Notes under the pieces: model-generated | Told to the model about the DNA's origin: nothing | The model's input: only the letters and a program-made list of their open reading frames with translations | The model's database searches: none | Made by a program: the position numbers and the translations under genes | In this document: one piece after another, positions 8,882 through 17,380 of the stretch | How positions within the stretch are numbered: position 1 is the stretch's first letter | Layout of the letters: each line of letters opens with the position of its first letter | DNA from: IDS-8 sp035304345 | GTDB lineage: Bacteria > Pseudomonadota > Gammaproteobacteria > Steroidobacterales > Woeseiaceae | DNA length: 64,000 nucleotides | Reading direction: 5' to 3' | NCBI GenBank assembly: GCA_035304345.1 | Contig: DATGQE010000102.1 | Span: forward strand, 1 to 64,000

Positions 8882-8897
8882 TGGCATACGTTTTGCA
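8882..8897 (+). promoter_or_regulatory. Sigma-54 (RpoN)-type promoter of the glycan cluster
   Basis: TGGCATACGTTTTGCA matches the -24/-12 consensus TGGCAC-N5-TTGCA, with exactly 10 bp between the GG and GC dinucleotides. Transcription would start about 8908, some 60 nt before the first ATG at 8970. An enhancer-binding activator would be required; none is encoded in this window. The rest of the 275-bp gap shows a T6 run (8773-8778) without a clear stem. Confidence 0.65.
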
Positions 8898-8969
8898 TGA
8901 TGCTGCCATACCTGCCTCTACGTGCGGCCAGTCTCGGAGGCACAGGATTGACCACACGGAGAGAACCTC

Positions 8970-9938
8970 ATGAAGATTCTCGTTGCAGGTGGCGCCGGCT
9001 TCGTTGGCTCGCATCTGTGCCGACGGCTCATCCAGGACGGGCACAGCGTCTTCTGCCTCGACAATCTGCTCACCGGGCGCCGGCGCAACATCGCGGGCCT
9101 GCTGACTTCTCCGCGCTTCTCGTTCATCCAGCGCAGCGTGCTCGACCCGATCTGGCTGCCGGTCGATGCGATCTTCAACCTGGCGAGCCCCGCGTCGCCG
9201 GTGCATTACCAGTCCGAGCCCGAGCTCACCTTGCGCACCAACGTCGAGGGCAGCCTCAAGCTCCTCGAGCTGGCCGAAGACACGGGCAGTCACTACGTCT
9301 ACGCCTCCAGCAGCGAGGTGTACGGCAATCCCGCGCAGCATCCGCAGCAGGAGGATTATCTCGGCAACGTGAAGACGATGGGCCCGCGCGCGTGCTACGA
9401 CGAATCGAAGCGATGTGCGGAGACCGTCTGCTACCTGTACCAGAAACGCGGCGTCCGGGTCTCCGTCGTGCGCATTTTCAACACCTACGGGCCGCGCATG
9501 CGCGTCGATGACGGGCGTGCCGTGTCCAACCTGCTCACGCAGGCCCTGCGCCAGGAGCCGCTCACGATCTACGGCGACGGCTCGCACACGCGTTCCTTCT
9601 GCTACGTGGACGACCTCGTCAACGCGCTCGTGCGGGTCCTCGACCTGAAAGAGCCGTTGCCGGGCGCGCTGAACCTCGGGAATCCCGAAGAGGTCACGGT
9701 GCTGCACCTTGCGAAGCTCGTGCTCGAGCTGACCGGCTCGCCTTCCACGATCGACTTCCGTCCGCTGCCGGTCGACGACCCGGCGCGACGCTGTCCCGAC
9801 ATCTCACTGGCGCGGCAGGCGCTCGGCTGGGCGCCCGTGACCCGGCTGGAGGACGGACTGAAGCGCACGATGCATTACTTCAAACGGACCATGACCGATC
9901 GCGAGGTCACGCCGATTTCGGCTGCCGCCGTGCAATGA
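8970..9938 (+). CDS. UDP-glucuronate decarboxylase-like (UDP-xylose synthase) SDR
   Basis: An extended short-chain dehydrogenase of 322 residues. The NAD-binding motif is GGAGFVGSH, the catalytic pair lies in YDESKR, and NLASPASPVHYQ is characteristic of UDP-glucuronate decarboxylases, which convert UDP-glucuronate to UDP-xylose. GPRMRVDDGRAVSNL is another family hallmark. GGAGAGAACCTC precedes the ATG. It is the first gene of a ten-gene glycan cluster and overlaps the next start by 4 bp. It probably supplies a pentose donor for the downstream glycosyltransferases. Confidence 0.82.
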   Translation: MKILVAGGAGFVGSHLCRRLIQDGHSVFCLDNLLTGRRRNIAGLLTSPRFSFIQRSVLDPIWLPVDAIFNLASPASPVHYQSEPELTLRTNVEGSLKLLELAEDTGSHYVYASSSEVYGNPAQHPQQEDYLGNVKTMGPRACYDESKRCAETVCYLYQKRGVRVSVVRIFNTYGPRMRVDDGRAVSNLLTQALRQEPLTIYGDGSHTRSFCYVDDLVNALVRVLDLKEPLPGALNLGNPEEVTVLHLAKLVLELTGSPSTIDFRPLPVDDPARRCPDISLARQALGWAPVTRLEDGLKRTMHYFKRTMTDREVTPISAAAVQ

Positions 9939-11041
9939 AGAAGGTGTTGATCACCGGGGGAGCAGGCTTCATCGGAGGCCATGTCGCGGAGGAACTGCTC
10001 GCGCACGGGTACGACGTGCGCGTCGTCGACTCGCTCGACCCGCAGGTGCACGAGGAAGACGCGTTCCCCGCGTGGCTGGACGGCGCCGTCGAGCGCATCG
10101 AGGCGGACGTGCGGGACACGGACGCGATCACGCGCGCGCTGTCCGGTGTCGACGCCGTCGTGCACCTCGCCGCCGTCGTCGGTGTCGGCCAGAGCATGTA
10201 CCAGCTTCGCCGCTACGTGGGCGTGAACTCGCACGGAACGGCAACCCTGCTGGAGGCCCTCGCCGAGCGCCCCGTCCAGCGGTTGCTCGTCGCATCCAGC
10301 ATGAGCGTGTACGGCGAGGGTGCGTACCGCGACGGCCGGCAGAGGCTGGTGCATCCGCCCGGCAGGCCGCGCGAGCAACTCGCCCGCCGGGAATGGGACA
10401 TCCGCGACGAGCACGGCGAGCTGGTGCCCATCCCCACGCCGGAAGGAATCGTGCCGGTGCCTTCCTCCCCCTACGCGCTCACCAAGTACGACCAGGAGCT
10501 GCTGTGCCTGATGTTCGGGCGCGCCTATTCCGTGCCGACGCTCGCCCTGCGCCTTTTCAACGTGTACGGGCCGCGCCAGGCGCTATCGAATCCCTACACC
10601 GGGGTGATGGCGATCTTTGCCTGCCGCCTGCTCAACGACCGCCCGCCCCTGATCTACGAGGACGGCGCGCAGCTCCGCGACTTCGTGCACGTGCGCGACG
10701 TCGCCCGCGCGTTCCGGCTCGCGCTGGAGCAGCCCGAGGTCTCCGACCGCGCGCTCAACATAGGCTCCGGCGAGCCGGTCACCATCGAGCAGGTGGCGCG
10801 CACGCTCAACGACGTGCTGGATCGCGACCTCGATCCGCAGTTCGAGGGCAAGTACCGCTTCGGTGACGTGCGGCACTGTTTCGCCGACATCTCGGCCGCC
10901 CGCGAGAGCCTGGGCTATGCGCCCAGGGTGTCCTTCGAGGCCGGCATCACGGAGCTCGCCGCATGGCTCGCCCACCAGACCGCGGTCGACCACGCGGGCC
11001 TCGCCTCGGCCGAGCTCGCCCGCCGGGGTCTCACCCTGTGA
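9935..11041 (+). CDS. NAD-dependent nucleotide-sugar epimerase/dehydratase (dTDP-rhamnose 4-epimerase-like)
   Basis: An extended SDR of 368 residues with GGAGFIGGH at the N-terminus and the catalytic YALTKYDQE. The segment from about residue 205 (FNVYGPRQALSNPYTGV, then a YEDGAQLRDFVHV run) resembles dTDP-L-rhamnose 4-epimerases and related 4-epimerases. A substrate insert of about 30 residues lies between the conserved SSMSVYGEGAY and the active-site tyrosine. The ATG overlaps the preceding stop (ATGA), and its own stop overlaps the next GTG. The exact nucleotide sugar is not predictable. Confidence 0.75.
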   Translation: MKKVLITGGAGFIGGHVAEELLAHGYDVRVVDSLDPQVHEEDAFPAWLDGAVERIEADVRDTDAITRALSGVDAVVHLAAVVGVGQSMYQLRRYVGVNSHGTATLLEALAERPVQRLLVASSMSVYGEGAYRDGRQRLVHPPGRPREQLARREWDIRDEHGELVPIPTPEGIVPVPSSPYALTKYDQELLCLMFGRAYSVPTLALRLFNVYGPRQALSNPYTGVMAIFACRLLNDRPPLIYEDGAQLRDFVHVRDVARAFRLALEQPEVSDRALNIGSGEPVTIEQVARTLNDVLDRDLDPQFEGKYRFGDVRHCFADISAARESLGYAPRVSFEAGITELAAWLAHQTAVDHAGLASAELARRGLTL

Positions 11042-12120
11042 CGCGCCCCGGCAACGGCCGCGGAGGCGTGCTGATCACCGGCGGGGCCGGCTTCATCGGC
11101 GCCAACCTCGCCGACCGGCTGCTCGGCGACGGCGAGCACGTGGTATTGCTCGACGACCTCTCCCGCGCGGGGGTCGAGCAGAACCTCGAGTGGCTGCGCT
11201 CGCGCCACGGCGACGCCGTGCAGCACGTCGACGCCGACGTCCGCGACGCGGCGGCGGTGGACGCGGCCGTCTCGGCGAGCACGTTCGTGTATCACCTCGC
11301 CGCCCAGGTGGCGGTGACGAACAGCCTGCGGCAACCGCTCGAGGATCACGCCATCAATCTCGGCGGCACCCTGAACGTGCTCGAAGCGATGCGCCGGGCC
11401 AGTGCGCCGCCCGCCCTGCTGTTCGCGTCGACCAACAAGGTGTACGGCACGTTGCCCGGGATCGGCGTGCGCAAGGTCGGCCGGCGCGTGGTGCCGGACG
11501 ACGACGTGCTCGCGGAGCACGGTGTCGGCGAAACGCGGCCGCTGGAGTTCATCAGTCCCTACGGCTGCTCCAAGGGCGCCTCCGACCAGTACGTGCTGGA
11601 TTACGCCAGGAGCTACGGCCTGAAGACGGTCGTGTTCCGCATGAGCTGCATCTACGGCCCGCACCAGCAGGCGACGAGCGACCAGGGCTGGGTCGCGCAT
11701 TTCCTGCGCACCGCGCTCACGGGCGCGCCGCTCACCGTCTACGGCGACGGGCACCAGGTGCGCGACGTGCTCTACATCGACGATTTCGTGCAGGCGCTGT
11801 TGGCCGCGCGCGCGCGCATCGACGCTCTCGCCGGGCAGGCGTTCAACATGGGAGGCGGCGTCGCGAACACGCTGAGCCTCCTCGAGCTGATCGACATCGC
11901 GACGCACCGCCTCGGCCACCCGCCCGACGTCCTGTATGCCGATGCCCGGCCCGGCGACCAACCGTGGTTCGCGGCCGATCACCGGCGCTTCTCGGCCCTG
12001 ACCGGCTGGGCCCCGCACACCGCACCCGAAGAGGGCATCGACCGCCTGTGGGCCTGGCTTTCGGTAACCGCGCGCAAGCCGCCCGGCGCCGCCGCACGAC
12101 GGCTCGAGGGGCGCCCGTGA
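11038..12120 (+). CDS. CDP-paratose 2-epimerase-like NAD-dependent epimerase
   Basis: The third SDR epimerase in a row. GGAGFIGANLADRLL binds NAD; ASTNKVYG, SPYGCSKGASDQYVLDYA and FRMSCIYGPHQ are the signature of the tyvelose/CDP-paratose 2-epimerase branch, which inverts C2 of a deoxysugar. The CDP-specific identity is a family guess. The start is the GTG at 11038 that overlaps the upstream stop (GTGA); the longer frame from 10963 would cover 79 bp of the previous gene with non-SDR sequence. The product is 360 residues. The stop overlaps the next GTG. Confidence 0.78.
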   Translation: MTRPGNGRGGVLITGGAGFIGANLADRLLGDGEHVVLLDDLSRAGVEQNLEWLRSRHGDAVQHVDADVRDAAAVDAAVSASTFVYHLAAQVAVTNSLRQPLEDHAINLGGTLNVLEAMRRASAPPALLFASTNKVYGTLPGIGVRKVGRRVVPDDDVLAEHGVGETRPLEFISPYGCSKGASDQYVLDYARSYGLKTVVFRMSCIYGPHQQATSDQGWVAHFLRTALTGAPLTVYGDGHQVRDVLYIDDFVQALLAARARIDALAGQAFNMGGGVANTLSLLELIDIATHRLGHPPDVLYADARPGDQPWFAADHRRFSALTGWAPHTAPEEGIDRLWAWLSVTARKPPGAAARRLEGRP

Positions 12121-13043
12121 AAGCGGCCGTGCTGCAGGGCAATGGCCGCGCCGCGATCGAGCGCTGCCGCGAGGCCGTGCCCGGCGCCGGCGAAGTGCTG
12201 CTCCGGCTGGAGGGTTGCGGCGTGTGCGCCTCCACGTTGCCGGCCTGGCAGGGACGACCGTGGTTCGCGTACCCGCTCGCCGCCGGCTCGCCGGGTCACG
12301 AGCCCTGGGGCCGCATCGTCGCCGTGGGCGAAGAAGTGCGCGGGCTGGAGGTCGGCGAGCGCGTCACCGGGCTGTCCTACCGGGCCTACGCGGAGTGCGA
12401 CGTGGCCGACGCCGCGGAGCTCGTGCCGCTGCCGGCAGCCCTCGACGGCCGCCCGTTCCCCGGGGAAGCGCTCGCCTGTGCCTGGAACGTGTTCGAGCGC
12501 GCCGCCGTCCGCCGGGACATGCCGGTCGCCGTCGTCGGCGCCGGCTTCATCGGCAGCGTCCTCGTGCAGCTCGCAACCGCGGCGGGTGCCCGGGTCACCG
12601 CGTTCTCGCGCCGTGCGTGGTCACGCGCGAGCGCTCGCGAGCAGGGCGCCGTCGACGCCCGGCCGCTGGACGACGAGGCGGCGCTCCGCGGCGAGTGGCC
12701 CTGCGTCATCGAGTGCACCGGCACGCAGGCCGGGCTGGACGCCGCGAGCCGGCTCGCCGGCATCCGCGCACGCCTCGTGATCGCGGGCTACCACCAGGAA
12801 GGTCTGCGCCAGGTCGACATGCAGGACTGGAACTGGAAGGGCCTCGACGTCATCAACGCGCACGAGCGGGAGCCCGCGCGCTACGTGCACGGCATGCGTG
12901 CCGCGCTCGCGGCGGTGCTCTCCGGCCGCCTCGATCCGTGGCCGCTGTTCACGCATTCGGTGCCGCTTGCGGACATCGACCGGGCCTTCAGGCTCATGGA
13001 GGAGCGGCCCGCCGGCTTCACCAAAGCCCTGTTATGCCTGTAG
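12117..13043 (+). CDS. Zinc-binding MDR alcohol/sugar dehydrogenase
   Basis: A medium-chain dehydrogenase of 308 residues. GCGVCASTLP and GHEPWGRIVAVG correspond to the catalytic-zinc region, and VGAGFIGSVLVQLA is the dinucleotide fold. It is shorter than classical 350-residue alcohol dehydrogenases and lacks the four-cysteine structural-zinc lobe. The start is a GTG overlapping the preceding stop (GTGA). Together with the adjacent Gfo/Idh gene it could oxidise or reduce a cyclitol or sugar intermediate for the glycan made by this cluster; that is inference from context. Confidence 0.75.
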   Translation: MKAAVLQGNGRAAIERCREAVPGAGEVLLRLEGCGVCASTLPAWQGRPWFAYPLAAGSPGHEPWGRIVAVGEEVRGLEVGERVTGLSYRAYAECDVADAAELVPLPAALDGRPFPGEALACAWNVFERAAVRRDMPVAVVGAGFIGSVLVQLATAAGARVTAFSRRAWSRASAREQGAVDARPLDDEAALRGEWPCVIECTGTQAGLDAASRLAGIRARLVIAGYHQEGLRQVDMQDWNWKGLDVINAHEREPARYVHGMRAALAAVLSGRLDPWPLFTHSVPLADIDRAFRLMEERPAGFTKALLCL

Positions 13044-14080
13044 CGGCCGCACCCGCACCCGGCGCGCCCGCGCGGCCGCGGCTCGGGTTCGCCGGGCTGG
13101 GGTGGATCGGCGCGCAGCGCCTGCGGGCGCTCGCGGGTTCCGGCGCCGCCTGCGCCGCCGCCGTGTGCGAGCCCGACGCGGAGCGCGCCGCACGAGCGTG
13201 CGCCGGGCTCACGCCCGCCCCGGAACGCTGCGCAAGCTTCGAGGCACTGGTCGAGCAACCGCTCGACGGCATCGTGATCGCGACGCCGAACGGGTTGCAC
13301 GAGGCGCAGGCACGCATCGCGCTGGAACACGGGCTGCCGGTTTTCTGCCAGAAACCGCTCGCGTTGTCGCAGCCTGCCACGGAACGGCTCGTCAGGCTTG
13401 CGCGCCGCCGCCACCTCGCTCTCGGCGTGGACTGGTCCTACCGCTACCTCGCCGGAGTACCGGAGCTGCGCCGCCGGATCCGTGAAGGCGAGATCGGCAC
13501 GCTGGTCGCCGCCGAGCTCTGCTTCCACAACGCCTACGGCCCGGACGCACCGTGGTACTACGATCGCCCGCAATCCGGGGGCGGCTGCCTGCTCGACCTC
13601 GGCTGCCACCTCCTCGACCTCTGCCACTGGCTGCTCGGCCTCACCGAGCCCGTCGCGATCGACGCCCGCTGTTACCGGAACGGCCGGCGCATGGACCCTC
13701 CGCTGGCCGAGTGCGAGGACTTCGTGACGGCGGAGCTCGACTACGCCGGCGATGCGCGCGTCCATCTCGCCTGCTCGTGGCGCGCGTCGGCCGGCCGCGG
13801 CGCGGTGATCGGCTGCCGCGTGTTCGGCACCCGCGGCGGCGCCGAGATCGCGAACGTCGACGGCTCCTTCTACGACTTCGAGGTATCCCTGGCACACGGC
13901 GATCGGCGCGAGCTCATCGCCGCACCCCCCGACGCGTGGCCCGGCCGCGCACTCGTCGAGTGGGCACGACGTCTGCCGGATCCCGGCGAAGACGACCTCG
14001 ACGCTCTCGCCGTGACGGCGGCCGCGATCGATCGAATTTACTCCTGCACCGCGACGGAGACGTGTCGATGCGCATCCTGA
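13034..14080 (+). CDS. Gfo/Idh/MocA family sugar oxidoreductase
   Basis: A 348-residue oxidoreductase. The N-terminal Rossmann motif is GFAGLGWIGAQRL, FCQKPLA contains the conserved EKP-like lysine motif (here QKP), and GGCLLDLGCHLLDLCHWL carries the family's GGGxLxDxGxHxxD active-site region. The usual EKP glutamate is replaced by Gln. The ATG at 13034 overlaps the 3' end of the MDR gene by 10 bp; I reject the upstream in-frame extension because it lies inside that gene. It probably acts on a nucleotide-linked or free sugar in the same pathway. Confidence 0.78.
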   Translation: MPVAAAPAPGAPARPRLGFAGLGWIGAQRLRALAGSGAACAAAVCEPDAERAARACAGLTPAPERCASFEALVEQPLDGIVIATPNGLHEAQARIALEHGLPVFCQKPLALSQPATERLVRLARRRHLALGVDWSYRYLAGVPELRRRIREGEIGTLVAAELCFHNAYGPDAPWYYDRPQSGGGCLLDLGCHLLDLCHWLLGLTEPVAIDARCYRNGRRMDPPLAECEDFVTAELDYAGDARVHLACSWRASAGRGAVIGCRVFGTRGGAEIANVDGSFYDFEVSLAHGDRRELIAAPPDAWPGRALVEWARRLPDPGEDDLDALAVTAAAIDRIYSCTATETCRCAS

Positions 14081-15174
14081 TGACGACGGATTCGATCGGC
14101 GGAGTGTGGTCTTACTCCGTCGAGCTGTGCCGTGCGCTGGCCGCGCACGGCTGCGAGGTCGTGCTCGCCTGCCTCGGGGGGCCGTTGCACGCGACGGCGA
14201 GGGCCGAAGCGGAATCGCTCCCGAACGTCGTGCTGCACGAGTCCGATTACCGCCTGGAGTGGATGGAAGATCCATGGGAGGACGTCGAGCGCGGGGCCGA
14301 CTGGATCGCGGAGCTCGCGGCACGCAGCGGAGCGGACCTCGTGCACCTCAACTGCTACGGGCCCGCGCTGCGCGAGCTCGGCGTGCCGGTGCTGCTCGTG
14401 GCGCATTCCTGCGTGCACACCTGGTGGCGCGCCACGCGTGGCGGCGACCCGGACGGCCGCTGGCAGCGCTACCGCGAGTGCGTGATTCACGCGCTCGCCA
14501 CGGCCGACCGCGTCGTCGCCCCGACGGCGGCGCACCTGCAGGCGACCGGCGAATGCTACGACGAGGTGAACCTGAACGGGCGCGCGACGGTGATCAGGAA
14601 CGGCATCGATGCGGCGCGCTGGCCGGGCGAGCGCCTGCCCGGGCGCTTCGTGCTGGGCGTCGGGCGCGCGTGGGACGAGGCGAAGAACCTCGGGCAACTG
14701 GCGCTCATCGCACCCGAGCTCGAATGCCCCACGCTGCTGGTCGGCGAGATCGCGCCGGGACGCGGCGGCGTGCGCAACCTGGTCCGGCTCGGCTGCCTGC
14801 CGCGGCAGGACTTGAGCCAGTACTTCCGCCGCGCCGCGGCGTTCGTGCATCCGGCGCGTTACGAGCCGTTCGGCCTCGCGGTGCTCGAAGCGGCCGTTTG
14901 CGGGTGCCCGCTCGTGCTCGGTGACATCGCGCCCCTGCGCGAGCTGTGGGACGGCGCGGCGGAGTTCGTGCATCCCGACGATTCCGATGCGCTGCGGCTG
15001 TGCCTCGAGCAACTGCTTCGCGATCCCAGGCGGCGCACGCGACTCGGCCAGAGCGCACGGCAGCGCGCGCTGCGCTACGGCGCGGCCACCATGGGGGCGG
15101 AATACGCGGCGGAATACCGGGCACTCCTGGCGGCGGCGAACCATCGGGAACAGGGAAAGGAGAACGTTGCATGA
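14068..15174 (+). CDS. GT4-type glycosyltransferase
   Basis: A GT-B glycosyltransferase of 368 residues. It starts MRILMTTDSIGGVWSYSVELC, and the donor-binding part near the C-terminus shows HPARYEPFGLAVLEAAVCGCPLV, the E-x7-E region of family 4 (shown in two parts in the protein, about residues 250-275). GGAG lies 8 nt before the ATG at 14068, inside the end of the previous gene. An in-frame GTG two codons earlier is possible. The cluster context suggests addition of a sugar to a lipid-linked or secreted glycan on the cytoplasmic face. Confidence 0.8.
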   Translation: MRILMTTDSIGGVWSYSVELCRALAAHGCEVVLACLGGPLHATARAEAESLPNVVLHESDYRLEWMEDPWEDVERGADWIAELAARSGADLVHLNCYGPALRELGVPVLLVAHSCVHTWWRATRGGDPDGRWQRYRECVIHALATADRVVAPTAAHLQATGECYDEVNLNGRATVIRNGIDAARWPGERLPGRFVLGVGRAWDEAKNLGQLALIAPELECPTLLVGEIAPGRGGVRNLVRLGCLPRQDLSQYFRRAAAFVHPARYEPFGLAVLEAAVCGCPLVLGDIAPLRELWDGAAEFVHPDDSDALRLCLEQLLRDPRRRTRLGQSARQRALRYGAATMGAEYAAEYRALLAAANHREQGKENVA

Positions 15175-16289
15175 AGTTCGTCTTCTTCTGCCATTCGATC
15201 ACCTCCGACTGGAACCACGGCAACGCGCACTTCCTGCGCGGCATCACGACCGAGCTCGCCGCCCGCGGGCACGGTGTCAAGGTGTACGAGCCCGCCGACG
15301 GCTGGAGCCTGACGAACCTGGTGCGCAACGAGGGCCCGTCCGTCATCGACGGCTTCCGCCGGCGATACCCGTTGCTGCAGCCGCGTCGCTACACGATGGA
15401 GACGCTCGACCTGGACGCGGCGCTCGACGGTGCGGACGTGGTGATCGTGCACGAGTGGAATCCGCGCGAGCTGCTCGCGCGCATCGGACTGCACCGGCGG
15501 CTCTCGCGCTCGCGCTACCAGCTCCTTTTCCACGACACCCACCACCGCGCCGTCAGCGCCCCCGAAGAGCTCGCGGCGCTGCCGCTCGACGACTTCGACG
15601 GTGCGCTCGTCTTCGGCACCGCGCTGGCCGAGGTCTACCGGCGGCGGGGCTGGGGCGATCGCGTGTGGGTCTGGCACGAGGCCGCCGATACCCGCGTGTT
15701 CTCGCCCGGCGACGCCGAGGCAGAGCCGCTCGAGGACCTGGTGTGGATCGGCAACTGGGGCGACGACGAGCGCACGCGCGAGCTGCACGAGTTCCTGTTC
15801 GATCCCGCGAGGCGCTGCCGGCTCACCGGGTCGGTGTACGGCGTGCGCTACCCCGAGACGGCACTGGCGGCGCTCGCCCGCGCCGACCTGCACTACCGCG
15901 GGTGGCTCCCGAATTACGAGGTGCCGAAAGCGTTCCGGCGGAGCCGGTTCACGGTTCACGTTCCGCGACGTTTCTACCGCGACTCCCTGCCCGGCATCCC
16001 GACGATCCGGATGTTCGAGGCGCTCGCCTGCGGCATTGCGCTGGTCTCCGCGCCCTGGACCGACTCCGACGGCCTGTTCCGCGAAGGGCGCGATTACCTG
16101 CTGGTGCGGGACGGCGCGGAAGCGGCCGAGGCCATGCGCGCGCTGCGCCACGACCGCGCCATGGCCGCCGAGCTCGGCGCGGCCGGGCGGCAGACGATCG
16201 AGCGCCGGCACACCTGCGCGCACCGCGTCCAGGAGCTTCTCGAGATCTGCGCGACGCTCACGGCCGCACCGGCGGCGGCGGCGACATGA
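15171..16289 (+). CDS. CgeB-like glycosyltransferase, copy 1
   Basis: A 372-residue GT-B protein whose C-terminal half matches the spore-maturation CgeB/Glyco_trans_1_2 type: IPTIRMFEALACGIALVSA followed by DGLFREGRDYLLVRDG. The N-terminus FCHSITSDWNHGNAHFLRG shares a WNxGxAxxxRG pattern with the next two genes. GVRYPETALAALARADLHYRG forms the acceptor-donor hinge. AGGAGA precedes the ATG, which overlaps the previous stop by 4 bp. The acceptor and donor are unknown. Confidence 0.78.
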   Translation: MKFVFFCHSITSDWNHGNAHFLRGITTELAARGHGVKVYEPADGWSLTNLVRNEGPSVIDGFRRRYPLLQPRRYTMETLDLDAALDGADVVIVHEWNPRELLARIGLHRRLSRSRYQLLFHDTHHRAVSAPEELAALPLDDFDGALVFGTALAEVYRRRGWGDRVWVWHEAADTRVFSPGDAEAEPLEDLVWIGNWGDDERTRELHEFLFDPARRCRLTGSVYGVRYPETALAALARADLHYRGWLPNYEVPKAFRRSRFTVHVPRRFYRDSLPGIPTIRMFEALACGIALVSAPWTDSDGLFREGRDYLLVRDGAEAAEAMRALRHDRAMAAELGAAGRQTIERRHTCAHRVQELLEICATLTAAPAAAAT

Positions 16290-17380
16290 GCTTCGAGATC
16301 GCGTTCTTCGTGTCGAGCATCCTGTCCGCCTACTGGAACGGGGCGGCAACCTATTATCGCGGGCTCGCGAGCGCACTTTCCGCCCGCGGTCATCGCCTGT
16401 CGTTCTTCGAGCCGGACGCGTTCGGGCGGCAGGAGCATCGCGACTTCGACGAGCTGCCCTGGGGCGAAGTCGTGGTGTACGACCCCCACGATCACGCGGA
16501 CGTCCGCCGTTGCCTGCGGCAGGCCGCAGGCGCCGATTTCGTCGTCAAGGCGAGCGGCGTGGGGGTGCTCGACGCCCGGCTCGAAGCGGAGGTCGCCCTG
16601 CTCCGCGGCCCGGGCCGGATCTTCTGGGACGTCGACACGCCGGCGACGCTGGCACGCCTCGAAGCCGACGAGCGCGACTCGCTGCGCGCACTGCTTCCCG
16701 AGTACGACTTCGTCTTCTGTTACGGCGGCGGAGACCCGGCCCGCGAGCGCTACCGCGCGCTCGGCGCGCGCCGGTGCGAGGTGATCTACAACGCGCTCGA
16801 CCCGCGGACGCACCACCCGGTACCGCCCGAGGAACGCTTCCGGGCCGATCTCGGGTTCCTGGGCAACCGGCTACCGGACCGCGAGCGCCGCGTCGAGGAG
16901 TTCCTGTTCGAGCCGGCGCGCCGCCTGCCGCACTGCTCGTTCGTGCTCGGCGGCGCCGGCTGGGAAGACAAGGTGCGCGAGCTTCCCAACCTGCGCTGCC
17001 TCGGTCACGTCTTCACCGGCGAGCACAACGCCTTCAACGTGAGCGCGAAAGCGGTCATCAACATCAGCCGCGACGACATGGCCCGCATGGGCTGGTCGCC
17101 CGCGACGCGCCTGTTCGAGGCCGCCGGCGCCGGGGCGTGCGTGATCTCGGACGCGTGGCAGGGGATGGATGCGTTCCTGGAACCCGGCCGCGAAGTGCTC
17201 GTCGCGGAAAACGGGGACGACGTCGTTCGCCAGCTCGACGAGCTGGACCGGCGGGAAGCGGCCGCGATCGGCGCACGCGCGCGGCGGCGCATGCTGGAGG
17301 AGCACACCTACGCGCAACGGGCGCTCGACGTCGAGCGCGTGCTGAACGGAGCACCTCGCCGGCAGGTGCGAACGGGATGA
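16286..17380 (+). CDS. CgeB-like glycosyltransferase, copy 2
   Basis: A 364-residue GT-B protein paralogous to its two neighbours. The N-terminus SSILSAYWNGAATYYRGLAS aligns with the WNHGNAHFLRG of copy 1. IFWDVDTPATLARL is nearly the same as a segment in copy 3 (FYDIDTPVTLAAL). The donor lobe shows SPATRLFEAAGAGACVISD and a terminal EPGREVLVAENGDDV. The start is ATGA-coupled to copy 1 and the stop is ATGA-coupled to copy 3. The longer open frame that begins at 14921 is out of register with the preceding genes and is not used. Confidence 0.78.
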   Translation: MSFEIAFFVSSILSAYWNGAATYYRGLASALSARGHRLSFFEPDAFGRQEHRDFDELPWGEVVVYDPHDHADVRRCLRQAAGADFVVKASGVGVLDARLEAEVALLRGPGRIFWDVDTPATLARLEADERDSLRALLPEYDFVFCYGGGDPARERYRALGARRCEVIYNALDPRTHHPVPPEERFRADLGFLGNRLPDRERRVEEFLFEPARRLPHCSFVLGGAGWEDKVRELPNLRCLGHVFTGEHNAFNVSAKAVINISRDDMARMGWSPATRLFEAAGAGACVISDAWQGMDAFLEPGREVLVAENGDDVVRQLDELDRREAAAIGARARRRMLEEHTYAQRALDVERVLNGAPRRQVRTG

